NCBI GenBank assembly: GCA_039704465.1
Contig: JASFAU010000020.1
Location: 248,001-312,000, forward strand
Length of the DNA: 64,000 nucleotides
Source: Plasmodiophora brassicae
Taxonomy: Eukaryota > Endomyxa > Phytomyxea > Plasmodiophorida > Plasmodiophoridae
Reading direction: 5' to 3'
Both the position numbers and the translations under genes were made by a program. The notes under the pieces were generated by a model that saw nothing but the letters and a program-made list of their open reading frames with translations, had not been told where the DNA came from and made no database searches. Each line of letters starts with the position of its first letter. Positions within the stretch are counted from its first letter, which is position 1. Below are positions 10,831 through 22,159 of this stretch, piece by piece.

Positions 10831-12906
10831 ATGGATTCGATGCTGTCGCAGATGGACCCGCAGACGATCACCGCGATCATGTCGGACCCCGACCTGATGC
10901 GGCTCATGTCGAACCCGCAGGTCATGGCCAAGTACGTATATCGCACCTGGCGTGGACCTCGCCCCGGTTGCGGGGGCCTTACCGATCCGGATAGGGTCCA
11001 GCAGCTCATGGCCGATCCGTCGCGCGCCGCCGAATTCATGAACGATCCCGATCTGATGCTCCTCATGGAGAGGATGCGTTCGTTGGGCGTCAATCCTGGT
11101 AGAATTCGATTCGCAGTGGACCCGTGCGTATTGTGATGCGACGGTTTGTCATCTGACAGGTGGTACGGGCGCTGCTCCAGCGCCTGCGCCCATCCCGAAT
11201 CCCTGGGCCTCCGCCGCGTCATCGTCCTCGGTCAAGAATGAAGTTGTGGCCGTTTACGGCATGGGCCAGTTCAACGAGATCGTTCGCACCGAGAAGCTCC
11301 TTGTCGTCGTCGATTTCACCGCGTCGTGGTGTCCGTGTACCAGCGTTCTATTCCCTGCCGCATGGTAAACGTTGCCGAACAGGTGGGCCATGCCGCCATA
11401 TTGCACCCGCGGTGGATTCGCTCGCCAAGTTGTACGCGGGCAAGGCCGTCTTTCTGAAGGTTCGCCAATCGAACTACCCCCGTCCTGTGTGCTTTCCGCT
11501 CACGTTCTCGTCAGGTTGACGTTGACAAGAACCGGGACATTGCCCAGGCGAAGAGGATTGCTTCGATGCCGACCTTTCAGTACGGATCGCTGTTAAGCGG
11601 TCTGCAGAATCCGCATGAACGGTCTCTTCCCTGTAGTTTCTATAAGAACGGCGACCTTGTTGAAGAATTCTCGGGGGCCAACGCTTCCAAGCTCGAATCG
11701 ACTGTTGACCGACTCGCCGTCGTCGAAGTGCCCAAGGTCGGATTCCGAGCACGCTCGTCGGATTGTGTCATTAACGCTGATTGGTAGAGTGAGCCGGCAG
11801 CCGCTCCATCGCCGTATGCGACGATCCCCCTGCAGGCCGCAGAACTCGCCACGTTCCAGCAGTGCAAGTTCGATGTTGTCAAGGAGAAGATCATCGAGTT
11901 CAACGATTCGCCAGGCACGTTCAGGCGCTATCGAGTTGAACTTCATCTCGCTGACGTCTGTTCAGACTGTGGCCTGGTCCTGAACGACGCAGACCTCGCG
12001 ACGTTGTCGTCGCTGGTTGATGTTGTCTCTGAGAGGACGTCTTTCCATCGGTCGACCATTACGCCTGCTCAGATCGATCTGATCGATCGCATGATTGAGA
12101 ACTGGAAACCCGCTCACCTTCCGCCTCTTGTCAACCTTCTACGCATGGCCGTCATCCATCCGAGTCTGCATGCCTGGCTGACGTCTGCGAACATTGCCAG
12201 AATTGTTCGTGCGTCGGCACCGTCCAACGAAGCGAGTCTCGGTCGGTAGCAGGTTGTGCCACGTATTTCGTGAAAATAATTGTACATCTGGGTAGGTGCC
12301 TTGCGGATGACGTGCAACCTGTTCATTCGGGGCCCGTTAAAGAAGGTCATGGTCGATGAGTTCGACACGATCCATGAGGCGATTCGTCCGTTTATCACGT
12401 CGCCTGCGGGTTTGGCACGCCGTCGCCCTTGATTTCCGGTGGTTGATTACGGGTCGCAGGCCCTATTCGTCTTGCGTACATGACGGTCTTGATCAACTAC
12501 GCTATTTCGTTCCTGGAACCGAAGCTGGCAGCGACAGAATCGGCGCAGTCGGCCAAGGTTCAGCTGCTATCCATCTGCAGCGAACTTCTGCAGTCAAGCT
12601 CAGGTGTGTGGTCACACGGTTAATGTGTAAACCTTTCCACTAACTACGAAGTTTAGATGTCAAGGTCATCAATCGACTCGTCCTTATTGTAGGGTCCCTC
12701 GTGTTTCGCGACACGACGTGCAAGTCGATTGCGCATTCGCTTCAAGTCGCCGAAACGTGCGCAAAGGTCAACGATAGCCGCGTCTAGCGTTCTTAAGCAC
12801 GCAATCTGACTCTGCATCGTAGGCGCAGTCTGAATTCGCTACAGACGCCCAGCTGTCGCTCGCATGCTCAGAGGTGTTGAAGTCACTCAACGACGATGAT
12901 AACTAA
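10831..12906 (+). CDS. STI1-like - thioredoxin - PUL domain fusion protein
   Basis: Eleven exons join in phase to 507 residues: 10831-10931, 10995-11098, 11160-11330, 11383-11459, 11515-11579, 11637-11736, 11788-12241, 12296-12409, 12460-12603, 12657-12766, 12823-12906. Residues 1-75 carry two STI1-like DPDLM/NDPDLM repeats (IMSDPDLMRLMSNPQVM; FMNDPDLMLLMERM). A thioredoxin fold follows (KLLVVVDFTASWCGPC, SMPTF, FYKNGDLVEEFSG); the WCGPC active site is rebuilt across an exon junction and is intact. The C-terminal 250 residues match a PUL domain (ALRMTCNLF, NYAISFLEPKL), which in PLAA/Doa1 binds Cdc48/p97. A role in ubiquitin/p97-linked redox or chaperone work is inferred. PUL-thioredoxin proteins are known; the STI1-like N-terminus is notable. 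Confidence 0.88.
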
Positions 12907-12940
12907 ACAGGTCAAATGAGGCTGCTCCCGAAGATTGACT

Positions 12941-14014
12941 TTATCGGAAAGTATTCCCGAATTTGAAGCATGCCGTCATCTTGGACACAATGGTCTTGAT
13001 GGTCCTGCTGACCAACATTTGCAGTCGAACATGAAGCTTGTTTTCCTTTGGCTTGTCGTTGTTGTTCTTGTCGACCCCTTCCGCCCCGCTTGGTTCCTGT
13101 CTAATCGCGTCGTCCACAAGGACGAATTCGTTGTCCGCTTCAGTCGCGCTTTGAGGCACCTCATCTGCGATCTGGGAAACGACAACGGTGTCGTCGTCGA
13201 CCTCAGTCATCGCTAGCAATGGGTCCGATGAAGGACAGGCGCCTTCAGGTTGTGTCGACGGTTGTCGTAAACGACCGACTACCCAGTCAACGACCGTTCT
13301 TGGCACTGACTCGCACATGAAATCGACAGCATTCAGCGCGCACGACTCCAGCACCACGTTGAACGGGAACGCCGTTGGGCTCAGTAATGGTGTCAGGACC
13401 TGGGAATACAACCACGGGTAGAACCCATGTATCAAGAGCGCGCCATTGAGTTGAGGAACAACCATCGAGCCCAGCAAGAAGACGGCCGTTTCACGAAGCG
13501 CTGCGCTGGCTGTTACGGAAACGGCCTGACTTGCCGACGCGGTGACGCTTGAGAGCAGTCTCTTTGTGAACTGCTTCGGATCAGATTCATATGATTTCCA
13601 GGCTTCGCTTAAAGCCTGCTCCCATTTCTCTGGTCCCGTTATAACGGAGATCAGTAACGACAGGGACTGGATGGAGACTCTGACGGTCTGCACGCCGAGT
13701 GACCCAGCAGCGTTCCCTGCGTACGGCATCACGGTACACTTTGCGTTGCACACGAAGCGGTTTGTGTCCAGGTACCCGTAGATACGCGCGTAGGACGGGC
13801 TGCTGGCATAGAACAACTTCCAGTACTGCTCGGCCAGGAAGTTCCAGGCCGACGACCGCAGCAGCCACGCCTTCCCGGTCTGACCCGCGGATACCCTGAT
13901 CGCAAGCTCGCCGCATTTCACGAGCGCGCGCGGTACCCCGGGCGGTTCTCCCCAGCATCGCGCGGCCAGGATTAAAACGATAACGATGCCGACACAACGC
14001 GGCATTCTTCCCAT
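12941..14014 (-). CDS. Unknown secreted or membrane-associated protein
   Basis: Single frame of 357 codons from the ATG at 14014, chosen because it begins a signal peptide (MGRMPRCVGIVIVLILAARC). The same frame stays open upstream to 14563, but that part is the antisense shadow of the J-domain gene and its promoter. After the signal come four Cys in the first 100 residues (VKCGELAIRV; NRFVCNAKCTVMPY). Hydrophobic stretches follow (SIQSLSLLISVITG; AVFLLGSMVVPQLNGALLI), then an acidic region near residue 285 and a Lys-rich C-terminus. No family recognised. It is divergently arranged with the J-domain gene, with about 365 bp between the ATGs. Confidence 0.65.
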   Translation of the reverse strand: MGRMPRCVGIVIVLILAARCWGEPPGVPRALVKCGELAIRVSAGQTGKAWLLRSSAWNFLAEQYWKLFYASSPSYARIYGYLDTNRFVCNAKCTVMPYAGNAAGSLGVQTVRVSIQSLSLLISVITGPEKWEQALSEAWKSYESDPKQFTKRLLSSVTASASQAVSVTASAALRETAVFLLGSMVVPQLNGALLIHGFYPWLYSQVLTPLLSPTAFPFNVVLESCALNAVDFMCESVPRTVVDWVVGRLRQPSTQPEGACPSSDPLLAMTEVDDDTVVVSQIADEVPQSATEADNEFVLVDDAIRQEPSGAEGVDKNNNDKPKENKLHVRLQMLVSRTIKTIVSKMTACFKFGNTFR

Positions 14015-14378
14015 GTCTGGGCAGTCTGATCGCGGTCTCGCGGAGGAGGCCTGTGGTTTTGCGACTGCACGCCGCGCAATTTCCGCACAAGTAATTAACA
14101 CGTCTATTTTTAGGCGTTGTGCCGGTGTCCACGGCCTCAACACGGAGCGATGTTCGCTCGCCCGTGGCACCATCAGACCATCGCCCGAGGCGACGTTCGC
14201 CGGCGCACACACTGTCGAACCGTGCCAATATTGACGTAATGAAAACAGAACGAGCAGTGTCCTTAATTGCTGTTTTGGCGCTCGACGTACGGTACTATGA
14301 ATAGATGTAACGTGGCACGCACGCAGTTTGCGGCGCGTGCAGTTGCATCGTTCCACGCTTTTTTGCTGATTCGGTAAA

Positions 14379-15119
14379 ATGTCCGACGAAGAGGAGGAGG
14401 AGGACGTTGGCGACGCCGTGGGACGGTCGGCGGCGGAGCAGGTCATTGCGGCGCGGCACGACGCGTTCGCGGTGCTGGGACTGGCGCATCCGACGCTGGA
14501 CGAGCTGAACCACCTGCGATGGGTGGTCGATGTGGGTGACGGGCCGGCGTGCGAGCGCGTCATCGTGAACGCGTTCCGACGCCGGGTTGTGTCGGTGCAC
14601 CCGGACCGGTACGCTGACGATGCGGATCTGAAGCGGCGCGTTCGTGCGTACCGGATTCTTCAGGACGCGCGTGATGAGCTTCTGAATGCGGACAAGCGCG
14701 CGACGCTGATGGAGCAGGTGAAGACCGTGCTGCGTCAGCGGAAACCCGACGGTTGGAAGCCTGCTGAATGCACGTCATCCGCTATCGAAGATGGTAGCCG
14801 TCGTCGCGCGCAATTACGCGCCGCCGAAGACTCCAAACGGCAGGAACAGATGAGGAGGCGGGTGGAAGCTGAATTTGCTGCAAGGCGAAGCGTCATGGGG
14901 ACCGCGTCGACCGGTGCCGGGCCCGAATTTCGTCGAACGAAACGGTCCCGTCCGCAATACGATCGTCATCTCGAGTCCGACAGCGAGGATAACGCGCTCG
15001 CCCAGAGCAACGACGACGAGCAGTCCGGGTCCAGCGCTGGGTCGGTGGATTCTGAGACCAGGCGCGCGGCGGCTGTTCGCGCACGACAGCGTCAACGACA
15101 ACGGAAAGGTTTCCGATGA
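14379..15119 (+). CDS. J-domain (DnaJ-like) protein
   Basis: Uninterrupted frame of 246 codons with an acidic start (MSDEEEEEDVGDAV). Residues about 28-105 form a J domain: HDAFAVLGLAHP, FRRRVVSVHPDRYADD with the essential HPD, and AYRILQDARDELL. J domains stimulate Hsp70 ATPase. The remainder is charged and helical (RREQ-rich), then Ser/Asp/Arg-rich and ends RQRQRKGFR, which could be nuclear. There is no zinc finger or C-terminal substrate domain, so this is a class C type. The helix II-III linker is unusually acidic. It shares a 365-bp divergent promoter region with the gene on the opposite strand. Confidence 0.82.
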   Translation: MSDEEEEEDVGDAVGRSAAEQVIAARHDAFAVLGLAHPTLDELNHLRWVVDVGDGPACERVIVNAFRRRVVSVHPDRYADDADLKRRVRAYRILQDARDELLNADKRATLMEQVKTVLRQRKPDGWKPAECTSSAIEDGSRRRAQLRAAEDSKRQEQMRRRVEAEFAARRSVMGTASTGAGPEFRRTKRSRPQYDRHLESDSEDNALAQSNDDEQSGSSAGSVDSETRRAAAVRARQRQRQRKGFR

Positions 15120-15286
15120 CGACGTTTGGCAATCGTCCATCATTGAAATAGGCACGGATACGATCACCAAATCGATTCCTGGTCGACCTCGGGCCACGGG
15201 AATCGCGCGCCATCACCCAACAGGTCGCTGTCGCGCGCCAACTCGTCATACACGTGCCAGTAAACGGAGCGCTCGGCGACCTCCAG

Positions 15287-15775
15287 CAGGTCGTTGACCT
15301 TATCCTGGCATGTTTCAAGGGGAAGCCGTTGCGGTCGCTCCACTTCGCTATTGACGCCTCGGTACTGCTAGCCAGTACCATCGGTCTCGAATTTGCGGGC
15401 ATTAGGGTTTGACGATGATGTTATCGACATCTGGTTTCGGCAGCTCGCCTTCGATTGCCCCGGAACCTTCGTCGCCTTAGCCTGTTGACCACGATCGAAC
15501 GAGTACGTCTCGGATGTGGCAATAGAGGCATTTCGGGGGCCACTGTTCCGTTTCAGATCGCCGTTCGGTCGTGGTTGACAGTCTAAGGGAGGAACGAACG
15601 TCCCGGGGTACCGAAACCAGATGTCGATAACATCGTCGCCGAGCCAAAATAGTGTCCCTCCAAGTCGAGTCAGATGGTACTGGCAAGCAGTCACCGAGGC
15701 ATCGATGGCGAAATGGAGCGACCGCCACGGCTCCCCGTATAGTTTCAACAGGCCACGATAAGGTCGACGATGTGA
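15287..15775. repeat. Diverged inverted duplication of a lost coding segment
   Basis: Arms of roughly 155 bp at about 15287-15440 and 15615-15775 are similar in inverted orientation. Both can be read as SLHFAIDASV followed by DDVIDIWFR, but neither extends to a full gene: the left arm has stops, and the right arm frame runs into unrelated sequence. Probably remnants of one gene or mobile element. Confidence 0.6.
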
Positions 15776-16167
15776 TCCCCCGTGCGAGGACCTTTGTTCC
15801 GGGCGTATTAGTATGTAGCCAAGTCACTCTCGTCATCAAGGTCGAAGCGTGTCTTATTGCTGCCTCCCAGATTGCAACTTATCACTGGACCCTTCTGTGC
15901 GTTAACCTTTGGACACAAACGGCGATTTGTTCGATTCATTCGGGAGGGGGCGCCGTTTCGAGGCGTCACACGACGTGCTGTGATCAGATCGCTTTCAGGC
16001 TCTGTTCCCGGATGCGGGCGTTGACCGCTTGGTCAACAAGGATGTTGGTGTCCCGCAACCAAGTGACTCGTTCAAGTGTGCCATGGTCGTCTCCGCCTTT
16101 GCAGGACACTTGTTGCTACGCGATGTGTCGCCCGCCGGAATGCAATTCCGAATCGATCTCGCGTGGT

Positions 16168-16267
16168 AAACGTTGTTTGCTGCAGGCGATGACAAGTGTG
16201 GGGCGACGTCAAGGACTTCGACGAGCGCCGGCCCCAAACTTGTCATCGCCTGCCGCAAACGACGTTT
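16168..16267. repeat. Short hairpin-forming inverted repeat
   Basis: Arms of 37 bp (16168-16204 and 16231-16267, a few mismatches, core GGCGATGACAAG) around a 26-bp loop. It lies 140 bp upstream of the cyclic-nucleotide-binding gene. Confidence 0.8.
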
Positions 16268-16408
16268 AGTTGCTAGTCGGGTACGCTGCTGCCACGGGAA
16301 GCCACGTGGTAGGCCACTCGGTGGACTGGTACGTTCGCTAGATCTGCCTGCGGTGCCTACCTAGGCAGATATTTGTGCACCCGCCCAGGAATCGTCGCAG
16401 CGTCCGGC

Positions 16409-19400
16409 ATGGCGTCGTTGACGCCCGAGCAGTACGATGTGGTGTGCAACGCGCCCGGGCTGCTGTTCTACTGCCCAGCTGTGCTTCGGGCCCGTCTGGC
16501 GTCTCTCATGACCGTTCGATCGTTCGGGATCAACGACACCATCGTCGAGCAGTCCGCACCGGTCACCAAGCTGTTCGTCCTGATTGCTGGACAAGTCGTC
16601 ATGTACCGGTCGGGTGATACCGCCGAGAAGGTGCTCTTGTGTGTGCACCGGGTTCCTTCCCACGACATTCATTGATGACCGCCAGAAGCCGGCCGAAGCG
16701 CACAAATGGTCGGCTGTGAAGAAGGTGCTGAAGCGCCCAAAGCCTGCTGCCGGCACTCCGATCGGGCGCGCCGCCGGCCCGTCGTGTCTGCCCTCGAACG
16801 ACCTGTTCCTCACACGCGGGGCCGTCCACGACTGCTCCATCGTGGCCGTCGAGGAATGCATTGTCGCCGTGCTGGAGTCTGCCGACTACGAGAGGGAATC
16901 GGGGCAGTCCCAGGTACGTACGATTATACCTGCACCTGATGATATGAACGCCCGCTAACGGTTAGCGCAGGCATCCATCCGCGTGGACGCTGCGTTGCGG
17001 TCGGCGGCGGTCGCATTGGGCAAGCAGACCCGGTTCAAGACGTGGAACAACGAGATGCAGCAGAGCGCGCTGCGCGCCTTGAGTTCCATCCCCTACATTC
17101 GGGATTTGCCCCTCGCGGTACGCACGGGTATGGTCCCGCTCGCCCCAGGAGGAGGCTAACGAAATGATCAGGCCCGGGCGTCCCTCTGCGACCACATGTC
17201 GCTGCTGACGATCGCCAAGGACGAGACCATGCCCGGCGCCGAATGGATCTTCGTCGTCCTCACCGGGTCGCTGGCTGAGTGTACCGATAGTGGCGAATGC
17301 ACACAGGTGGCCGGGTCCACGTCATGTGAACCTGAAACGCTCCCTAACGGACGTATCCGCTGCAGATCGTTCCTCCGGGAACCTTCCTTGGGAACGTTGT
17401 TGTTTCCACTACCGACGACCTGTCGTTGACGGGGCCACGTCCGGATCAGCGAATGATCGCCCGGCAGCAGACCGCGTTAGGTCGGTGCTTGCCCGCGTGG
17501 TGGTGGTCGGTGGGGCACCGCTGACAATCGTGTCAGCGTGTCTGCGCATATCGACGATCATGCGGGAACTTCGTCGAAACGGCGCCCTGCCGATCCTGAC
17601 GGACGCGGTGCAGCAGGCGCTGAAGGTCCCGCCGCGCAAGCGCAACGATAACGCGTGCAATGTCATCATCGACGCGTTCCCGGCCCTGTTCGACCAGCTC
17701 GACAAGCGCCTCGCCATGCGGATCGCCTCCGAAGTGCACCTGCAGCATGTCGGTACTCGTTCCCGCGTTCAACGTCGACGCCGAGCTGATGACGTTCAAC
17801 AGTTGCCGTCACTGTCCGTCATGATGCAGCAGGGGGCGCCGGCCGACAAGGCGTTCGTCCTGGCCAGCGGCACCGTGGCCGTCCACGAGCGCCGGGACAG
17901 CGTCAGCGACGCGTCCGGGAGCATCGGCGACCTCGTCTGCGAGCTATCCCCGGGGCACCTGCTCGGCATGGAGATGATCAACGGGGGGCGGTTCCAGTCC
18001 ACCGTGGTGACCCGCACGAAGTGCGACGTTGTCGTCGTCGATCGGCATTCCGTATGGGGCGCCCCCCAGCAACGTGCGCGACGACGACGTCTGACTGGCG
18101 CATCGGACAGATGCGGGAACTCCTGGCGAGCGCCGCCGACCTGCTCCGCAACATCGCCAGCCTGGACCGTATCATGAAGCTGCCGAGGCTGGAGCGCTCC
18201 AATGCCGACTTGCAGGGTAAGGAACGCGCGGGTTTGGGCGCACTCACGTGGTGTGCTCCGACATTGCCCGCGCACTATTGGCGCTGCAGTCGCGCACCTT
18301 GCGCGACGGGGCGCTGGGCCAGTCGGCTGATGATGATGTTCACCGTCTGACGTGTCGCGTGCGCCACAGCACTGCAGAACGCGCTGCACTTTGTGAAGTT
18401 CTTCGCCGACATGGTGCCGGACCAGCGCCTGAAGATGATGCGCCTGATCGAGAAGGGCAGCATGCCGTCGTACACGACCGTCTTCAAGCAGGGCGACGAG
18501 GGCGACAACTTCTACCTGATCGTGCGCGGGTCCGTCTCGATCCACGTCCGGGACAGCGCGGGCCCACCGCAGCCGAAGCCATCGGCGATCCAAGCGTTGC
18601 AGATTCGCAGATTGCAACGTGCCGGTGGCGCGGGTGGCAAGTCCACCTCGGCGGATTCAGACGACGACGGCGACGACGAATCGTCGCCGTCGGGGGCGGA
18701 CGCGCTGTCCGTCGATGACAACATCTGTAGGCGCGAGCGAATTCGTGCGCCATCGATCGGCGCTCACTCGCGTTTACCGAAATGGGGGCAGTCATGCACA
18801 ACGAGTTGATCTCCGAGATCTACGGCCCCTGCGTGTCGAGTGTGGGCCCCGGGTCCACGTTCGGCGAGTTGGCGCTCCTGCACGGCAAGGCGCGCGCCGC
18901 CACGGTCGTGACGCGCGAGAACACCATGTTCCTCACCATCAAGCGCAAGTACTTCCTCAGGCACGCGTCGACTGCTGCCCCAGTCGGGCGGGCCCGCGCC
19001 TCTAAACAACCCCCATCAGGTCGCTGCGCAAGGCGGACACCAGCGGCCCCGCCTACATCGCGTCGTTCCTGAAAACCGTCTACGAGTTTCAGTGCTGCCG
19101 AACCAAAGGTTTGGTGGCGGCGGCGGCGGCACCAGCACGCCTGACCGTTGCTCGTGATGCAGAACTGATGAAGCTGGCGCGGTCGGCGTGCGAGATCAGG
19201 CATTACATGCCGGAGGAGTACATTTGCATGCAGGGGCAACCGGCCAGCGCAATCCACGTGGTCGTCTCCGGCGACGTGCGCCTCACGAGATCGGTCGGTG
19301 CTGCTGCTGCGTGCAGGCCCTTCCGCGTCTGATCGCGGGCGCGCTTAGGTGTCGTTATCGTCGCCCGACCTCTGCATTCCTGGCGTCCCGTCCAACGACG

Positions 19401-20077
19401 ACACGGTGGACGTGGACCTGGCGCAAGTCGGCCCGCATCAGACGTTCTGCGCGTTCCAGCCCTCGAGCGACAGCCCACGCAGGTGCCGGACGTCGCGCCC
19501 GTTTCGCTTCGCCGATCGGCGTGCCTGACGCGCGCCCGACCAGGGCGGATCTGTCCGCAACGTCGATCACGTCCGCGCGCGTGCTCTGCATCCGATACGC
19601 CGACTACCATGCGATCATGTCGAGCATGTGCCCGCGCGCGCTGTCCCGCCTCGACGAAGCCGGTCGAGCGCGTCGCAAGGCGCACGACCAGCGCATTGTC
19701 GACCTGCTTGGCCCGGTGCGGTCTGGGGATCCGGACGCGAAGACGCCCGCCACGAGCCAGCCGGCGCCGGCGTTCCTGTCCCGATGCGCACGAACCTGGG
19801 CGCCGGTCACCGCCCCGACATTCGGTACGGTTTGCGACGGGCCACGTGAGCGGCCAGACTGCTGATGGGCGAGAGCGGTGCGGCGCGTGCAGAACGGGAG
19901 TCGTACGCGGAGGCGGGTCGCGCACTGTTGGACCACGTCAACGGCCAGGTGGGCGGCGGGGCGGTCGACTGGCGCCTCGCCAGGGACCTGTCGCAGCTGC
20001 TGCTGTTCCGGACGCCGACGCAGCGCCGGCGTCGCATCCGGCGCGACCTGCTGGACGCGTTCGGCCCGGACCGATGA
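16409..20077 (+). CDS. Large protein with about five cyclic-nucleotide-binding (CNB) domains
   Basis: Many short exons each carry parts of CNB folds: CNB1 16409-16913 (KLFVLIAGQVVMYRSG; CSIVAVEECIVAVL), CNB2 about 17170-17450 (WIFVVLTGSLAE), CNB3 about 17810-18055 (KAFVLASGTVAVHERR; LSPGHLLGMEMINGG), CNB4 about 18390-18960 (NFYLIVRGSVSIHV; PGSTFGELALLHGKARAATV), CNB5 about 19160-19620 (YICMQGQPASAIHVVVSG; CIRYADYHAIM). Only CNB4 has the full phosphate-binding cassette (FGELALLHGKARAAT); the others look degenerate. No kinase, channel or GEF domain was seen. Multi-CNB proteins are common in flagellated protists. The last exon (ending DLLDAFGPDR) and several junctions between 17400 and 17560 and after 19330 are uncertain, so the end could be 19865 instead. 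Confidence 0.7.
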
Positions 20078-20258
20078 ATCGACGTCGATAAAGCGCACCG
20101 GGGGCCCATGAGGCCGTTCCGGGCGTTCCTCTCCACGCAGTCCGCCGGGCGGTGCCGCGTCTGCGTGCCTGCGCAACTCTGGCTCGCTGCTCTGCGTACG
20201 CAGTGCGTGGCCCGCGGAGTCGCGCGGTGCAGTCGAGCCCAGTCGAAGCTGCACGCCC

Positions 20259-20403
20259 TGTACGCCATTGAACAAACAGGGCGGAGTCGGACGGGGGAGG
20301 GCCAGCGTGCAGCTCGCACAGTCGCGCAGTGTACGCCACTGAACAGGCGGTGACCGGAGTCGGAGAGGGGGGGCCAGCGAGTGCAGCTCGCAGACAGGCG
20401 CGC
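20259..20403. repeat. Two-copy tandem repeat of about 72 bp
   Basis: Copies at 20259-20329 and 20330-20403 both start TGTACGCCA and contain GAGTCGGA, GGGCCAGCG and TGCAGCTCGCA. They lie in the 500-bp gap upstream of the PP2A B55 gene. The rest of the gap (20078-20589) shows no gene. Confidence 0.8.
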
Positions 20404-20589
20404 AGGGTCGTGCGCGTCCGATCGGGTCGGTACTGTTGCTGATCGTTGCGTGGCGCCCTGATTGCCCGGGTCCGGCAGGTGGCACCGTCGACGGTGCCAC
20501 GTGATGCGATAGCGAGCGGCGCCCCGCGTCTTCGTCGACGGATATTTATGCCAGTGAAGGAGGGCGCGTGCCTCCAGGCCGATTCGCAC

Positions 20590-22159
20590 ATGGCCGCGCC
20601 GTCGCCCGATCATCGACCCGTATGGAAGCACGTGCAGAACGTCGGCGACGAATGCGCCGACGAGGACACGATCGACGCGGACACGATCACGGCGGTGGCG
20701 TTCTCGCCCAGCGGCGCGTACCTGGCCGCCGGCGACAAATCCGGACGCGTCTGGATCCACGCCGAGAAATCGTCGAAGGAGTTCGACCATGTGCACCAGT
20801 ACGAGTACTACACGCACTTCCAGAGCCACAAGCACGACATCGACTATCTCAAGTCGCAGGACATCGAGGAGAAGATCAACATGATCCGGTGGTGCCCGAA
20901 CACGCACGGCTCGCAGATGCTGCTGACGACGAACGATAAAACCATCAAGCTGTGGAAGCTGTACCAGCACTTTGTCCACTCGATCACGAACCTGAACCGC
21001 GACGGGCGCGATGGCGTCCTGCGCATACCCGTCCTGTCACATGTCGACACGGTCCCCGCCTGCACGTTGAAGAACGCGTTCACCGACGCGCATGCGTACC
21101 ACATCAACTCGTAGGACGGCCCCCGCTCCACATCGCGGTGCGGCCGGCGTCTGACTCACCTGCCCCTAGGATCTCGTTGAACTCGGACCACGAGACGTTC
21201 ATCTCGTCGGACGACCTGCGGATCAACATGTGGCACCTGTCGGTCCCCAACGTCAGCTTCAACATCATCGACATCAAGCCGGAGAACATGGAGGAGCTGA
21301 CCGAGGTCGTCACCTCGGCACAGTAATCGCGCTTCGCCATGCCGACCCGGCCTCCCCATACTGAGACGCGCCTGTAATCAGGTTCCATCCGGTGTCGTGC
21401 AACCAGCTAATCTTCAGCTCGAGCCGGGGCGTCATCCGGCTCATGGACATGCGGTGCAAGGCGCTGCTAACGTCGCCGGACGTCGTGTTCGAGTCGGAAG
21501 CCGACCTGCAGGACAGGAGTTTCTTCTCCGAGATCGTCAGCTCGATCTCGGACGCGACGTTCACGCGCGACGGCCGGTTCATCGTGAGTCGCGATTACCT
21601 GACGAGCAAGATCTGGGACGTGCGCGTCCCGGTACGGCCTCTGCACGTCGTCGCCACCCACGACTATATCAAGCCGAGGCTCAGCGACGTCTATGAGAAC
21701 GATTGCATCTTTGACAAGTTCGAGGTCGCCGTCGCCGGCAACCGCTTCATCACCGGATCGTACAACAGCGAGGCCATCATCTACGACTGGGACGCCCACC
21801 TGACCCATCGGATACGACCGCCGAAGCCGACGAGTCTGTAGTGCGCGTCGTCGTCGTCCCTGTCAAACCCCTCGCGCCTAATCCGTGCTCGTTCGTACAG
21901 GATCGCGCGTGCACCAGTTCACAACTCGCGGGTTCCACGAGAACGCCGTCCGAAAACGAAGCGTAACGATCGTTCGCCGATCGATGTTGTTCCACTGCGG
22001 GGAACTGACTCGACCCTCCGTCCCGTCTAGGCGGTTCCAGCGGTGCACCCGCACGAGTTCGACTTCCAGCGGAAGTGCCTGCACGTCGCGTGGCACCCGA
22101 CGGACGACGTCGTGGCCGTTGCCTGCCAGAACGAGCTGGCCGTCCACCAGTTGCTGTAG
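20590..22159 (+). CDS. PP2A regulatory subunit B (B55/PR55 family)
   Basis: Five exons (20590-21110, 21170-21322, 21382-21837, 21901-21962, 22041-22159) join in phase to 436 residues, the normal size. It is a seven-blade WD40 propeller: [124 protein letters not shown] and [15 protein letters not shown] all match B55. B55 gives PP2A its specificity toward CDK substrates, for example at mitotic exit. The hairpin-insert region is shorter and differs from animals (residues [14 protein letters not shown]). The exon before the last blade is only 62 bp, and its acceptor (GGTTCCAG) was chosen over a nearer TCTAG because only it keeps phase. Confidence 0.95.

Larger units (their letters stand above)
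15120..16408. other. Gene-poor interval with two inverted repeats
   Basis: No frame here survives as a convincing gene. It contains the diverged inverted duplication at 15287-15775 and the short hairpin repeat at 16168-16267, both listed separately. The rest holds only short frames. Confidence 0.5.

Noticed and set aside
14015..14563. N-terminal extension of the 12941-14014 reverse frame to 540 codons
   Set aside because: It runs antisense through the J-domain gene and its promoter and lacks protein-like sequence; a proper signal peptide begins at 14014.
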